A stretch of 64,000 nt of DNA from Caldilineaceae bacterium (lineage in GTDB: Bacteria > Chloroflexota > Anaerolineae > Caldilineales > Caldilineaceae): the NCBI GenBank assembly GCA_022842065.1, contig JALHQH010000007.1:180125-244124 (forward strand), given 5' to 3'. The translations under genes and the position numbers were made by a program. Positions 1 to 7,921 of the stretch are shown here, one piece after another. The notes beneath the pieces were generated by a model. It searched no databases. It was not told the DNA's origin and saw only the letters and a list, made by a program, of their open reading frames with translations. Each line of letters starts with the position of its first letter. The stretch's first letter is position 1.

Positions 1-183
1 GTGAAACGTGAGGCGTAAAACGTGAAACGTGAGGCGTAAAACGTGAAACGTGAGGCGTAAAACGTGAAACGTGAGGCGTAAAACGTGAAACGTGAGGCGT
101 AAAACGTGAAACGTGAGGCTTGAGGGCGCATTCGGGGATTACGAAATTACGCATTACGCTTCACGTTTTACGCTTCACGCCGC
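1..183. repeat. Heptamer repeat array with inverted arm (locus 1)
   Basis: Positions 1-118 hold a 21-bp tandem unit that is itself three 7-mers of the type CGTGAAA, CGTGAGG, CGTAAAA. After a short spacer, 150-181 carries the same words in reverse complement (for example TTTTACG, CTTCACG). The array therefore folds back on itself just beyond the ssuB stop and may end that transcript. The left edge is cut by the window. Confidence 0.85.
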
Positions 184-957
184 CAAACGCAGTTGTGACG
201 GTAGTTCATACTCACCACTCGGATGGCCCAAGACTTGGCTGAGAATCCGCTCTTTGATCGCGGCAAATTCAGGATCACCACGGCGACGGGGGCGGCTGAG
301 GTGCACCGGCTCATCCAGCGCAATCTTGCCATCCTGGATCACAACAACCCGATCGGCTAGGGCCACGGCTTCTTCAACATCGTGGGTAATCAGCAAGGCC
401 GTAAAACCATCCTCATGCCAGAGGCGCTCGACCAGCCCTTGCATTTCGATGCGGGTTAGGGCATCAAGCGCGCCCAGCGGCTCGTCCAGCAACAGCAAAG
501 GCGGACGAGTTAACAGGGCACGGGCCAAGGCTACCCGTTGGCGTTCACCACCGGAGAGGATGCGTGGCCACTGGTCGGCGCGGTCGGTCAGCCCGACGTG
601 GGCCAACGCTTCGGTGGCCTGTGCCCGCCAATCCCCTTGCACGCCCAGCCCCACATTGTCGATCACCCGCTGCCAGGGCAGCAGCCGGGCATCTTGAAAC
701 ATTACGCGTGCAGCCCGATTGAGGGCACGTAACGGCTGGCCGTCAACTAGGATTTCGCCACGGTCAGGGGTCTCGACCCCAGCCAAGAGGCGCAGTAAGG
801 TACTCTTGCCACAGCCACTCTTGCCGACAATCGCGACAAATTCCCCGCGCCGCACCTGCAAATTAATCCCTTGCAAGACCCGCTTGGTGCCGAAGCTCTT
901 TTCTAAACCATGTACCGCCAGGGGAATGCCGCTGTTACGCTCAATAAAATTTGTCAT
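175..957 (-). CDS. ssuB: Sulfonate ABC transporter ATP-binding protein
   Basis: The cytoplasmic ATPase (260 aa) that powers alkanesulfonate import with SsuA and SsuC. The sequence shows Walker [12 protein letters not shown] near residue 45, the ABC signature [16 protein letters not shown], Walker [13 protein letters not shown] and the switch histidine in [10 protein letters not shown]. Length is normal for the SsuB/TauB/nitrate family. It is the last gene of the leftward ssu cluster. Its ATG overlaps the ssuC stop in an ATGA junction, so the two are translationally coupled. TauB is the main alternative, but the two SsuD genes nearby favour SsuB. Confidence 0.9.
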   Translation of the reverse strand: MTNFIERNSGIPLAVHGLEKSFGTKRVLQGINLQVRRGEFVAIVGKSGCGKSTLLRLLAGVETPDRGEILVDGQPLRALNRAARVMFQDARLLPWQRVIDNVGLGVQGDWRAQATEALAHVGLTDRADQWPRILSGGERQRVALARALLTRPPLLLLDEPLGALDALTRIEMQGLVERLWHEDGFTALLITHDVEEAVALADRVVVIQDGKIALDEPVHLSRPRRRGDPEFAAIKERILSQVLGHPSGEYELPSQLRLAA

Positions 958-1826
958 GCGCGACCGCCTGCGGTTGTCGGCTCGGCATAATTGGCATGCC
1001 AGCGCAGCAATCGTTGCTCTAGAATGCGGGCAATCGAATCAGCCAATTTGCCCAGCAAGGCATAGAGCACCACAGAAAAGACCATAATGTCGGTGCGAAT
1101 GAATTCGCGCGCCGAGGCGGCCAGATAACCAATCCCCGAATCGACTGCCACCGTCTCGGCAACGATTAGGGTCAACCACATGACGCCCAGGGCAATGCGT
1201 AGCCCGAGCAAAATCGAGGGCATGGCACCGGGGAAGATGATTTGCCAGAAGAGTTGGCGAGTAGAGAGGCCGTAAACGCGCCCCATTTCAATCAACCCAC
1301 TGTCAACCTGGCGCACACCGTGAAAGGTATTGATATAAATCGGGAAAAAGACGCCTAAGGCGATCAGAAACAGGCGTGCCTCGTCACCGATCCCAAACCA
1401 GAGGATGACCAGCGGCACCAAGGCCAGGTTGGGAATAGTGCGGATCATCTGAATGGTGGTGTCGAACAACTTTTCGCTGCGCAGGAACATCCCATTGAGC
1501 AGCGCCAGCACAAAACCAATGCTCCCGCCGACCAGCAGCCCCGTCAGCGCGCGTTGAGAGCTGATCAGCACATCGGCCAGCAGTTGACCGGAAAGGGTTA
1601 ACCGGATTGCCGCACGCACAACGGCCACCGGTGCCGGCAGAATGCGTTCGGGAATAAAGCCGAATTGGACCAAAGATTGCCAAAGTAACACGATCACAAT
1701 TGGCACAATCCAGTAGATCAGATGTTGTTCAAAGAAGTTCGTCAGATTGGTCGCCCACTGGCGAACAATCGTTGGCGCAGCAAGCGGCGCAACGGATCTG
1801 CGGGTCGCCGTATTTTCACTAAGCAT
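954..1826 (-). CDS. ssuC: Sulfonate ABC transporter permease
   Basis: The inner-membrane permease of the sulfonate importer, with about six hydrophobic segments. The EAA-type coupling loop is at the motif [20 protein letters not shown]. The start chosen is the second ATG, at 1826, which sits 6 bases after an AGAGGAAAA ribosome site. An ATG five codons earlier overlaps that site. A cytoplasmic tail of about 40 residues precedes the first membrane helix. It lies between ssuD and ssuB and overlaps ssuB by 4 bases. Family BPD_transp_1, SsuC/TauC/NrtB subgroup. Confidence 0.9.
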   Translation of the reverse strand: MLSENTATRRSVAPLAAPTIVRQWATNLTNFFEQHLIYWIVPIVIVLLWQSLVQFGFIPERILPAPVAVVRAAIRLTLSGQLLADVLISSQRALTGLLVGGSIGFVLALLNGMFLRSEKLFDTTIQMIRTIPNLALVPLVILWFGIGDEARLFLIALGVFFPIYINTFHGVRQVDSGLIEMGRVYGLSTRQLFWQIIFPGAMPSILLGLRIALGVMWLTLIVAETVAVDSGIGYLAASAREFIRTDIMVFSVVLYALLGKLADSIARILEQRLLRWHANYAEPTTAGGRA

Positions 1827-1875
1827 TGTTTTTCCTCTCATGGTAACAACAGCGCGGTGGCACGAATCGTAATCA

Positions 1876-1983
1876 ACAGTAAGACAGTAAGACAGTAGGA
1901 CAGTGGTTCAGTAAGACAGTAAGTCGGTGGGGCAGTAACTGTCTTACTGAACCACTGTCTCACTGTCTTACTGTCCCACTGCC
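1876..1983. repeat. Octamer repeat hairpin (ACAGTAAG type)
   Basis: Between ssuD and ssuC, 1876-1939 is eight degenerate 8-base units (ACAGTAAG, ACAGTAGG, ACAGTGGT, TCAGTAAG and others). Positions 1940-1983 carry about five inverted units (TGTCTTAC, TGTCTCAC, TGTCCCAC). The arms keep 8-base phase and can pair in several registers. A similar design with different words is at 39908-40022. Confidence 0.85.
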
Positions 1984-2008
1984 GTTGCGCTGTACTAGTG
2001 ATCAAAGA

Positions 2009-3175
2009 TTAAGCGGCACGCCGGGCGAATTCAGACCAGCGAATCGGGGTAAATTCGTGGCTGGTCACCGCATCACGTTGCTGGCCGTTGCCGTTGACGC
2101 TGCCGCCCTTGGCAAAGAATTCCTTGGGTAACTTGGGGAAGATCAGCTCGGCGGTGCGGTAAGCTTCTTCCAGGTGGGGATAACCCGAAAAGATAAAGCT
2201 TTCCACCCCCAGGTCAACATATTCCAGCATGCGCGCCACCACCTGATCGGGATCACCGACCAGGGCAGTGCCGGCCCCACCGCGCACCAAACCGACCCCT
2301 GCCCACAAATTGGGGCTGATCTCCAGCCGGTCACGCCGACCGCCGTGGAGCGCCTGCATCCGCTTTTGGCCAACCGCACCACGCGCACTCTGTTGAGACT
2401 GGGCCGCCTGGATCGTGGCATCATCGAGATATTTGATCAGATTGTTAGCCGCGTCCCAGGCCTGGCTAGCGGTTTCGCGCACAATAATGTGCAGGCGAAT
2501 GCCAAACCGAATCGGGTGGCCCGCTTCCCCGGCATATCGACGCACCGTGGCGATCTGCTCGGCCACCTGTTGTGGCGGCTCGCCCCAGGTGAGATAGACA
2601 TCGGCATGTTTGGCCGCGGTGCGATGGCCGGCATCGGATGAACCACCGAAATAGATCGGTGGATAGGGGGTTTGCACGGGCGGAAAAACATTGTGCGCCT
2701 TGGTGACGCTCAGGTGGTCACCGTTGAAGGTTACCCCTTGTTCGCCGCCCAGGATGCGCCGGTAGATGGTAAGAAATTCGTCGGTGATCGCATACCGTTC
2801 ATCTTTATCAACATGCACACCATCCGCTGCGGCGTCATCGTCACTGCCGCCGGTGACAATGTTGACCACCAGCCGGCCATTCGAGAGGCGGTCAAAGGTG
2901 GCCGCTTGGCGGGCGGCCAACGCCGGCGCGATCAAGCCAGGGCGAAAGGCAACAATAAATTTCATGCGTTTGGTCACCGCGGCCAGTTGGGATGAGATCA
3001 ACCAGGCATCTTCACAGCCGCGACCAGTAGGCAGCAGCGCACCGGCAAAGCCGAGCGTGTCCACCGCCCGGGCCACCTGTTCCAGATAATCAAAGTCAGC
3101 GACCCGGCCACCAACCGTGGTGCCCAGATAGTGCCCATCACCACCGCCGGTGGGTAAAAACCAATTAATTTCCAT
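2009..3175 (-). CDS. ssuD: FMNH2-dependent alkanesulfonate monooxygenase
   Basis: Oxidises alkanesulfonates to an aldehyde and sulfite using FMNH2 supplied by an SsuE reductase. The protein (388 aa) is a full-length luciferase-like TIM barrel. It opens with EINWFLPTGGGDGHYLG and has the family segments FIVAFRPGLIAP, VNIVTGGSDDD and PPIYFGGSSDAGHRTAAKHA. An AAAGGA ribosome site lies 7 bases before the ATG. It is a tandem paralogue of the next gene (3287-4495), very similar through the barrel but with a different C-terminal tail. Confidence 0.92.
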   Translation of the reverse strand: MEINWFLPTGGGDGHYLGTTVGGRVADFDYLEQVARAVDTLGFAGALLPTGRGCEDAWLISSQLAAVTKRMKFIVAFRPGLIAPALAARQAATFDRLSNGRLVVNIVTGGSDDDAAADGVHVDKDERYAITDEFLTIYRRILGGEQGVTFNGDHLSVTKAHNVFPPVQTPYPPIYFGGSSDAGHRTAAKHADVYLTWGEPPQQVAEQIATVRRYAGEAGHPIRFGIRLHIIVRETASQAWDAANNLIKYLDDATIQAAQSQQSARGAVGQKRMQALHGGRRDRLEISPNLWAGVGLVRGGAGTALVGDPDQVVARMLEYVDLGVESFIFSGYPHLEEAYRTAELIFPKLPKEFFAKGGSVNGNGQQRDAVTSHEFTPIRWSEFARRAA

Positions 3176-3228
3176 GAGTAAATCCTTTTGTAGATGCTTA
3201 TCATAGTACTTTTGTCATTCTACGCCAG

Positions 3229-3282
3229 GGGACGCAGAGCGTCCGCCCTGCATTGCGACGCGGAGCATCGCAACGAGCATAA
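3229..3282 (+). repeat. Two-hairpin intergenic element, copy 1
   Basis: A short hairpin GGACGC-AGA-GCGTCC is followed by a GCATT spacer, then a second hairpin around GCGACGC-GGA-GCATCGC, then AACGAGCAT. Copies recur at 5743-5851 (a head-to-head pair) and, inverted, at 57859-57912. It lies between the two ssuD genes. Confidence 0.75.
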
Positions 3283-3286
3283 AGGG

Positions 3287-4495
3287 CTACCGCACCGGCG
3301 CATATTGGGGTAGTGCCACCGGTCTGGTCAATTGCTTCACCACTGGTGCCGATGGGCGCGGTTGGCGATGGCCGAATTCGTATTCGATCTCATGGCCGGC
3401 CGCGTCACTGTTTTCCGCCTGGGTATTGCCGGCGAAAAATTCTTTGGGCAACTTGGGGAAGAGCAATTCGGCGGTGCGATAGGCCTCTTCCAGGTGGGGG
3501 TAGCCGGAAAAGATAAAGGTCTCGACGCCCAGGTCGGCATATTCCATCATGCGTTCGACAATCGTGTCGGGGTCGCCGACAAGCGCGGTACCGGCCCCGC
3601 CGCGCACCAGACCAACCCCTGCCCACAAATTCGGGCTGACTTCCAACTTGTTGCGATCACCGCCGTGGAGCGCCTGCATGCGGTGCTGACCGACCGCTTG
3701 GCTGCTGGTAAATTGGCTTTGCGCCGCCTGGATCGCTTTTTCGTCAACGTGTTTGATCAGGTCGTTGGCCGCGTCCCACGCCTGGCTGGTCGTCTCGCGC
3801 ACAATGATGTGCAGGCGAATGCCAAAACGAATCGGGTGGCCGGCCTCTTCGGCATGGCGGCGCACCGTGGCGATCTGCTCGGCCACCTGCTGTGGCGGCT
3901 CACCCCAGGTAAGGTAGACATCGGCATGTTTGGCGGCGGTACGATGGGCAGCGGGCGAAGAGCCACCAAAGTAGATCGGCGGGTAAGGTTTTTGCACGGG
4001 CGGGAAGGTGTTACGGCCATTGACGACACGCAGGTGGTCACCGGCAAAACTATAGGGTTCATTGCTCGCCAGGAGCTGGCGATAAATGGTGAGAAACTCA
4101 TCGGTCACCGCATAACGTTCGTCGTGGCTTAAGTTGAGGCCATCAGCGGCAGTGTCGGCGTCGCTGCCGCCGGTGACGATATTGACCACCAGCCGGCCCT
4201 TGGAGATGCGATCAAAGGTGGCGGCCTGGCGGGCGGCCAGGGCCGGCGCAATTAGACCGGGCCGGAAGGCGACGATAAATTTCATGCGTTCGGTGATGGC
4301 GGCCAAACGGGCAGAAATCAGCCAGGCATCTTCGCACCAGCGTCCAGTCGGCAACAGCGCGCCGGCAAACCCCAGGGTGTCAACCGCATGGGCCACCTGC
4401 TCCAAATAATCAAAATCGGCCACGCGGCTGCCAATCGTGGTGCCGAGATAGCGCCCATCACTGCCACCGGTGGGCAAGAACCAGTTGATTTCCAT
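3287..4495 (-). CDS. ssuD: Second alkanesulfonate monooxygenase (SsuD paralogue)
   Basis: A second FMNH2-dependent luciferase-like monooxygenase (402 aa), nearly collinear with the 2009-3175 protein. It shares the opening MEINWFLPTGGSDGRYLG, the FRPGLIAPALAARQAATFDR segment and the VTGGSDADTAADG loop. It differs around residues 140-165 and carries a longer, proline-rich C-terminal tail. The ATG at 4495 follows a GAGG site and matches the start of the paralogue; a TTG two codons earlier is unlikely. Tandem duplicates suggest split substrate ranges, but the sequence does not show which sulfonates. Confidence 0.9.
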   Translation of the reverse strand: MEINWFLPTGGSDGRYLGTTIGSRVADFDYLEQVAHAVDTLGFAGALLPTGRWCEDAWLISARLAAITERMKFIVAFRPGLIAPALAARQAATFDRISKGRLVVNIVTGGSDADTAADGLNLSHDERYAVTDEFLTIYRQLLASNEPYSFAGDHLRVVNGRNTFPPVQKPYPPIYFGGSSPAAHRTAAKHADVYLTWGEPPQQVAEQIATVRRHAEEAGHPIRFGIRLHIIVRETTSQAWDAANDLIKHVDEKAIQAAQSQFTSSQAVGQHRMQALHGGDRNKLEVSPNLWAGVGLVRGGAGTALVGDPDTIVERMMEYADLGVETFIFSGYPHLEEAYRTAELLFPKLPKEFFAGNTQAENSDAAGHEIEYEFGHRQPRPSAPVVKQLTRPVALPQYAPVR

Positions 4496-4562
4496 AAACA
4501 ATTTTCCTCTTGAATAGGGCTTACGCCATTAATGGGTATGTCATTCCGAATGATTAACTCAT

Positions 4563-4644
4563 GTCATCCCGAACCGGCTTTTTGGTGAGGGATCTCCAGG
4601 TGGTTACGCCCAGATCCCTCACCAAAAAGCCGGTTCGGGATGAC
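4563..4644. terminator. Perfect 33-bp inverted repeat
   Basis: The arms 4563-4595 and 4612-4644 are exact reverse complements around a 16-base loop. It lies just beyond the ssuA stop and before the second ssuD start, so it could terminate or stabilise the ssuA part of the transcript. There is no clear T-run. Confidence 0.75.
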
Positions 4645-4701
4645 AAACGCGTAGTACGGCGTAGGGAATCCGTGCTACACCAGGCCGTGCACGTCGCTGT
4701 G

Positions 4702-5709
4702 TTAGTCCTCTGCGCCGTACCAGACGACCTGCGCAATCTCCAGCGGCTCCGGGATCAGTTCCAAGTCGTAAAAAACGTTGGCAACCTCTTGTTGGTAGGC
4801 AACAGTTTCTGGCGTCAGCAGCGCATATTCGGTCGCGTCCTGGTCAAAAGAGGCCACCCAGACGGCGGCAGGAACTTCTGTCTCTTTTTCAAGAATAGCA
4901 GCGTATTCCTCAACATTCGTCTTGGCCCAGATCTGAACCGCTTGCAACTCCTCAATGACCGTAGTGATAACCTCTGGGTTATCGGCCGTATAGGTATTGG
5001 CAGCTAGAATGTAGCCCTTGGTTGGTGCTATATCACCACCACTGATCAGTTCGCGTGCGTTCAACTCCTGAATCGCCGATTCCCGAAAAGGATTCCAGAC
5101 CACCCAGGCATCGATACTGCCCCCCTGAAAAGCAGCGCGCGCCTCTGGTGGTGCCAAAAAGACTGGTTCGATATCGCTATACTGGAGGCCCTGTTTTTCC
5201 AGCGCTTTGATCAGCAACAAATGGGCGCTCGATGCTTTGGTAAAGGCAACCTTTTTCCCCTTTAATTCGGTTGGTGCCTGGAGCGGTGAATCAGCCGGCA
5301 CGAGGATGCCCGAACCTGCGCCGGTACCCGATTGAGCCGCAACATAAACCAATGGCGTACCAGCGGCTTGGGCAAAAATCGGGGGGGTCTCACCCGTGGG
5401 ACCAATATCAAGACTGCCGGCATTCATTGCTTCTAATAACGGTGGCCCAGCAGGGAAAAGGGTCCAGGTCACTGTAACATCAGGCCCAAAGCGTTTTTCC
5501 AGTGTGCCCTGCGCCTTAAGAATAGTCCACGCGCCGCCACGCTGATAACCGATGCGTAGGTTGACGGGTTCAGCCGCGGCTGTATCACCCGCTGCCACCG
5601 ACGGCGCATTGGCCGCGGGAACCGCACAAGCGACGCTGATCACAGCCAGCAGGCTGAGGAGTAGGGTACGTAAGATCAGGGGTACTGATTTTATCTGCTT
5701 GCTGTACAT
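4702..5709 (-). CDS. ssuA: Sulfonate ABC transporter substrate-binding lipoprotein
   Basis: The extracytoplasmic aliphatic sulfonate-binding protein (335 aa). The start at 5709 is supported by an AAGGAA site 5-6 bases upstream; the open frame continues upstream without a credible start. A signal peptide ends in a lipobox-like SVAC, predicting a lipid anchor. The mature part has NMT1/SsuA features: LRIGYQRGGAWTILKAQGTL, GPTGETPPIFAQAAGTPLVYV, and GKKVAFTKASSAHLLL followed by GGSIDAWVVWNPF. It lies between the reductase and monooxygenase genes of the same cluster. Confidence 0.9.
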   Translation of the reverse strand: MYSKQIKSVPLILRTLLLSLLAVISVACAVPAANAPSVAAGDTAAAEPVNLRIGYQRGGAWTILKAQGTLEKRFGPDVTVTWTLFPAGPPLLEAMNAGSLDIGPTGETPPIFAQAAGTPLVYVAAQSGTGAGSGILVPADSPLQAPTELKGKKVAFTKASSAHLLLIKALEKQGLQYSDIEPVFLAPPEARAAFQGGSIDAWVVWNPFRESAIQELNARELISGGDIAPTKGYILAANTYTADNPEVITTVIEELQAVQIWAKTNVEEYAAILEKETEVPAAVWVASFDQDATEYALLTPETVAYQQEVANVFYDLELIPEPLEIAQVVWYGAED

Positions 5710-5742
5710 ATTGTTTCCTTTCATCAAATAAGTACTCGTCAC

Positions 5743-5851
5743 AACGCTCTGCGTTGTGATGCCACCAGGACGCGCTGCGTCCAACGCGGTGTTAGCTCTG
5801 CCGGGACGCAGAGCATCCCCCAGCATTCCGCCGCTGAGCGGCGGAACGAGC
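5743..5851. repeat. Two-hairpin element, head-to-head pair (copies 2 and 3)
   Basis: Positions 5743-5790 contain an inverted copy (CAACGCTCTGCGTTG, then GGACGCGCTGCGTCC). Positions 5800-5851 contain a direct copy (GGGACGCAGAGCATCCC, GCATT, then TTCCGCCGC-TGA-GCGGCGGAA, then AACGAGCA). The second hairpin differs from copy 1 at several positions but remains perfectly paired, so structure rather than sequence is conserved. It lies between ssuE and ssuA. Confidence 0.75.
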
Positions 5852-5853
5852 AA

Positions 5854-6420
5854 TTAGGCCGGGACTAACTCAAGCGCCGGGACGGGTGCACTGACGCCCA
5901 AATGGTCAAATAAGGTTTCCAAACTGCCCTGCAGGCGCTTTTCAATCGCTGCGTCTAAGCGAAAATCACTGCCGTTGGCATATTGGACCTGGGCATCTTG
6001 AATATAGAGGCCACTGAGAATATGTTGGGCACCTAAGGCATAGAGCACCGGCTTCAATGCATAGTCGATGGCCAAGAGATGGGCTGGTGAACCACCGGTT
6101 GCAATCGGAAAGACCAACTTACCCGCCAGTCCATCCTGCGGCAAGAGATCCAGAAAGGCCTTGAGCACACCGGCATAGGAAGCTTTGTAAACTGGCGTGG
6201 CAATCACCACGGTGCGCGCCGCTTGCACGCGTGCCACACTATCGCGGATCGAGGCACCATCAAAACGGGCGGTCACTAAATCGGTGGCGTCAAGGTCACG
6301 CACATGAATCGCATCGGTATGTAAGCCGCGGCTAGCAGCAACCGCCCGAATATGGGCCAGTACCGCGGCGGAGCGAGAAGGATAGGAAGGACTACCGGCA
6401 ATCGTGAGCAAGTCAGACAT
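5854..6420 (-). CDS. ssuE: NADPH-dependent FMN reductase
   Basis: Supplies FMNH2 to the SsuD monooxygenases. The 188-aa flavodoxin-like fold starts with LLTIAGSPSYPSRSAAVLAH, the phosphate-binding loop of the SsuE/MsuE family. It also has VVIATPVYKASYAGVLKAFLDLLPQDGLAGK and the PIATGGSPAHLLAIDYALKP segment. Length is normal for SsuE. The ribosome site is weak. It is the first gene before ssuA and has a second, more divergent reductase gene upstream at 6880-7452. Confidence 0.88.
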   Translation of the reverse strand: MSDLLTIAGSPSYPSRSAAVLAHIRAVAASRGLHTDAIHVRDLDATDLVTARFDGASIRDSVARVQAARTVVIATPVYKASYAGVLKAFLDLLPQDGLAGKLVFPIATGGSPAHLLAIDYALKPVLYALGAQHILSGLYIQDAQVQYANGSDFRLDAAIEKRLQGSLETLFDHLGVSAPVPALELVPA

Positions 6421-6879
6421 AAATGGTTACTTTCTGAGTTTGTGAATGAGGCGAAAGCAATTGCTAACACAGCTGCGGGCGAGATCGGCCACAACCGCCG
6501 TGCGCGCTGGTCAATTGCTGTACCTGATAGAAGCATTGAACAAATTTATATTAACCACCAAAACAACAATGCCGGCAACAACGCAGTTGCCAGTAATCGA
6601 TGGCCGTGATTAAGCGAGATGGGTGATTGTTAAGTGAGGAGCGAACAAGCAACGCTTGTACAGCTATGCGCAACTGTACAAGCGCAACCTGCCCGCTAAC
6701 GACAACTTTGCAGAGGAAGGCAGTAACAACAGGAGAATTGTGTCAGCGCAGGGCATAACATCCCAGAGTGGTGCGAGCGCACCACAGAGAGGTAGCCTTG
6801 TCGATTGGTGAGATAGCGAATGTGCTTCATGATAAATTTTACGCCTTCTGTCATTCGGGGTCTTTACGCGCACGCCAGA
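6421..6879. other. Gene-free stretch between the two reductase genes
   Basis: About 460 bases with no credible gene. It includes an 11-bp hairpin (arms CGCTTGTACAG and CTGTACAAGCG, 6653-6684) and an AT-rich patch near 6540-6570 that could hold the ssuE promoter on the minus strand. I could not fix a -35/-10 pair. Confidence 0.5.
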
Positions 6880-7452
6880 CTAATTGAGCGCCGGTGCAAA
6901 TGTGTTTGTTGTTCCAAAGAGCCGCCCGCCAAAGAGCTGACTAACGAAGCGTTGCATGGCCAGATCAACCCGCTGATTGAGCATCCCATCCAACCACACC
7001 TGCCGATCATGCAAGCGCACCAGGTGATTAGGCATATAGACGGCATCGAGCACTTCACTGACGCCCAAACTCTCTAGCATCGAGCGTAACGATGTTTCAC
7101 AGGAGAGGAATTGGGCGGGTGAGGCGGCCGTCGCAAAGAGCAAAACCTTTTTACCGGCCAGCGCATCAAATGGCAACAGATCCAAAAAGGCTTTTAGCGC
7201 GCCTGGATAGCCAAATTTGTGGACAGAGGTAGCGATCAGCAGGCCGCTTGCCTCTGCGATCAAATGCCGGCTACGCTGAATGGCGCTGCTATGGGCTCGC
7301 CCCAACAACAGTTCATCGGCAGGCAGATGGCGCACGTTGACAGTATCGACAGTCAACCCAGCATGGGCAAGTGCAACATGTGCATAGCTAAGGACGGCAT
7401 TGGCTCCGGAAGTAATCGCGGGACAGCCGGCGATGGAAATAATGTCGGTCAT
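6880..7452 (-). CDS. NADPH-dependent FMN reductase, second copy
   Basis: A 190-aa paralogue of the reductase at 5854-6420. Shared features are ISIAGCPAITSGANAVLSYA, LLIATSVHKFGYPGALKAFL, DLLPFDALAGKKVLLFATAA and the SCETSLRSMLESLGV segment. The start at 7452 has a strong AAAGGAG site 6 bases upstream. It should reduce FMN for the monooxygenases or another partner. Upstream on this strand are four GTTACC-type repeats laid out like those before pstS, followed by a TATGCT box. This suggests control by the PhoB-like regulator encoded next door, which is not expected for a sulfonate gene. Confidence 0.85.
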   Translation of the reverse strand: MTDIISIAGCPAITSGANAVLSYAHVALAHAGLTVDTVNVRHLPADELLLGRAHSSAIQRSRHLIAEASGLLIATSVHKFGYPGALKAFLDLLPFDALAGKKVLLFATAASPAQFLSCETSLRSMLESLGVSEVLDAVYMPNHLVRLHDRQVWLDGMLNQRVDLAMQRFVSQLFGGRLFGTTNTFAPALN

Positions 7453-7584
7453 GGCTGACTCCTTTGGCAAGCAGTTGGTTAATACGCGACTTTGGTTGAA
7501 ACAAGGTTGCGGCTGGAACAAGATTGGCAGTTGCTTGTCAGGCTGGCAAAACACCTTTTCCAAAACAACTGCGCTATAGGCAGT

Positions 7585-7639
7585 AGCATACAGCAGCTTT
7601 GTAACAGGCATGGTCATGGTGCGGTAACAGTTTGGTAAC
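7585..7639 (-). promoter_or_regulatory. Predicted Pho-box promoter of the second FMN reductase
   Basis: On the minus strand the repeats are GTTACC (7639-7634), GTTACC (7628-7623), ATGACC (7617-7612) and GTTACA (7605-7600), with spacings of 11, 11 and 12 bases. TATGCT (7590-7585) starts after a 9-base gap, where a -10 box would be expected. The pattern and spacing match the pstS promoter at 10869-10923. Confidence 0.65.
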
Positions 7640-7761
7640 AATTATTGGACTGTGCGCGCGGTCATTGCCCCTACTCGTGTACGTGCCACAAAATTTATGA
7701 CAAAAGCGGCTAAATCTGATTGGCAGAATCAAACATTTCGCCTTACTATCTAAAGTGCAGG

Positions 7762-7905
7762 TGAGGCGTGAGGCGTGAGGCGTGAGGCGTGAAACGTAAA
7801 ACGTGAGGCGTGAAACGTGATGGCGCATTTAGGAATTACGCACCCAGGGGGCACCCGACGAATCACGCATCACATTTTACGTTTCACGCTTTACGTTTCA
7901 CACTT
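7762..7905. repeat. Heptamer repeat array with inverted arm (locus 2)
   Basis: Tandem CGTGAGG 7-mers (four), then CGTGAAA, CGTAAAA, CGTGAGG, CGTGAAA and CGTGATG, then a unique spacer. The inverted arm has TTTTACG, TTTCACG, CTTTACG and TTTCAC. It lies just upstream of the phoR-like gene; a third locus lies just downstream of its partner. Confidence 0.85.
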
Positions 7906-7921
7906 TGAAAGTGAGCCATAG

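Noticed and set aside
1..118. CRISPR array
   Set aside because: The repeats are directly adjacent 7-mers/21-mers with no unique spacers.
3332..4132. A 266-codon plus-strand frame opposite the second ssuD
   Set aside because: The minus strand encodes a clear SsuD; the plus frame is an antisense shadow in GC-rich DNA.
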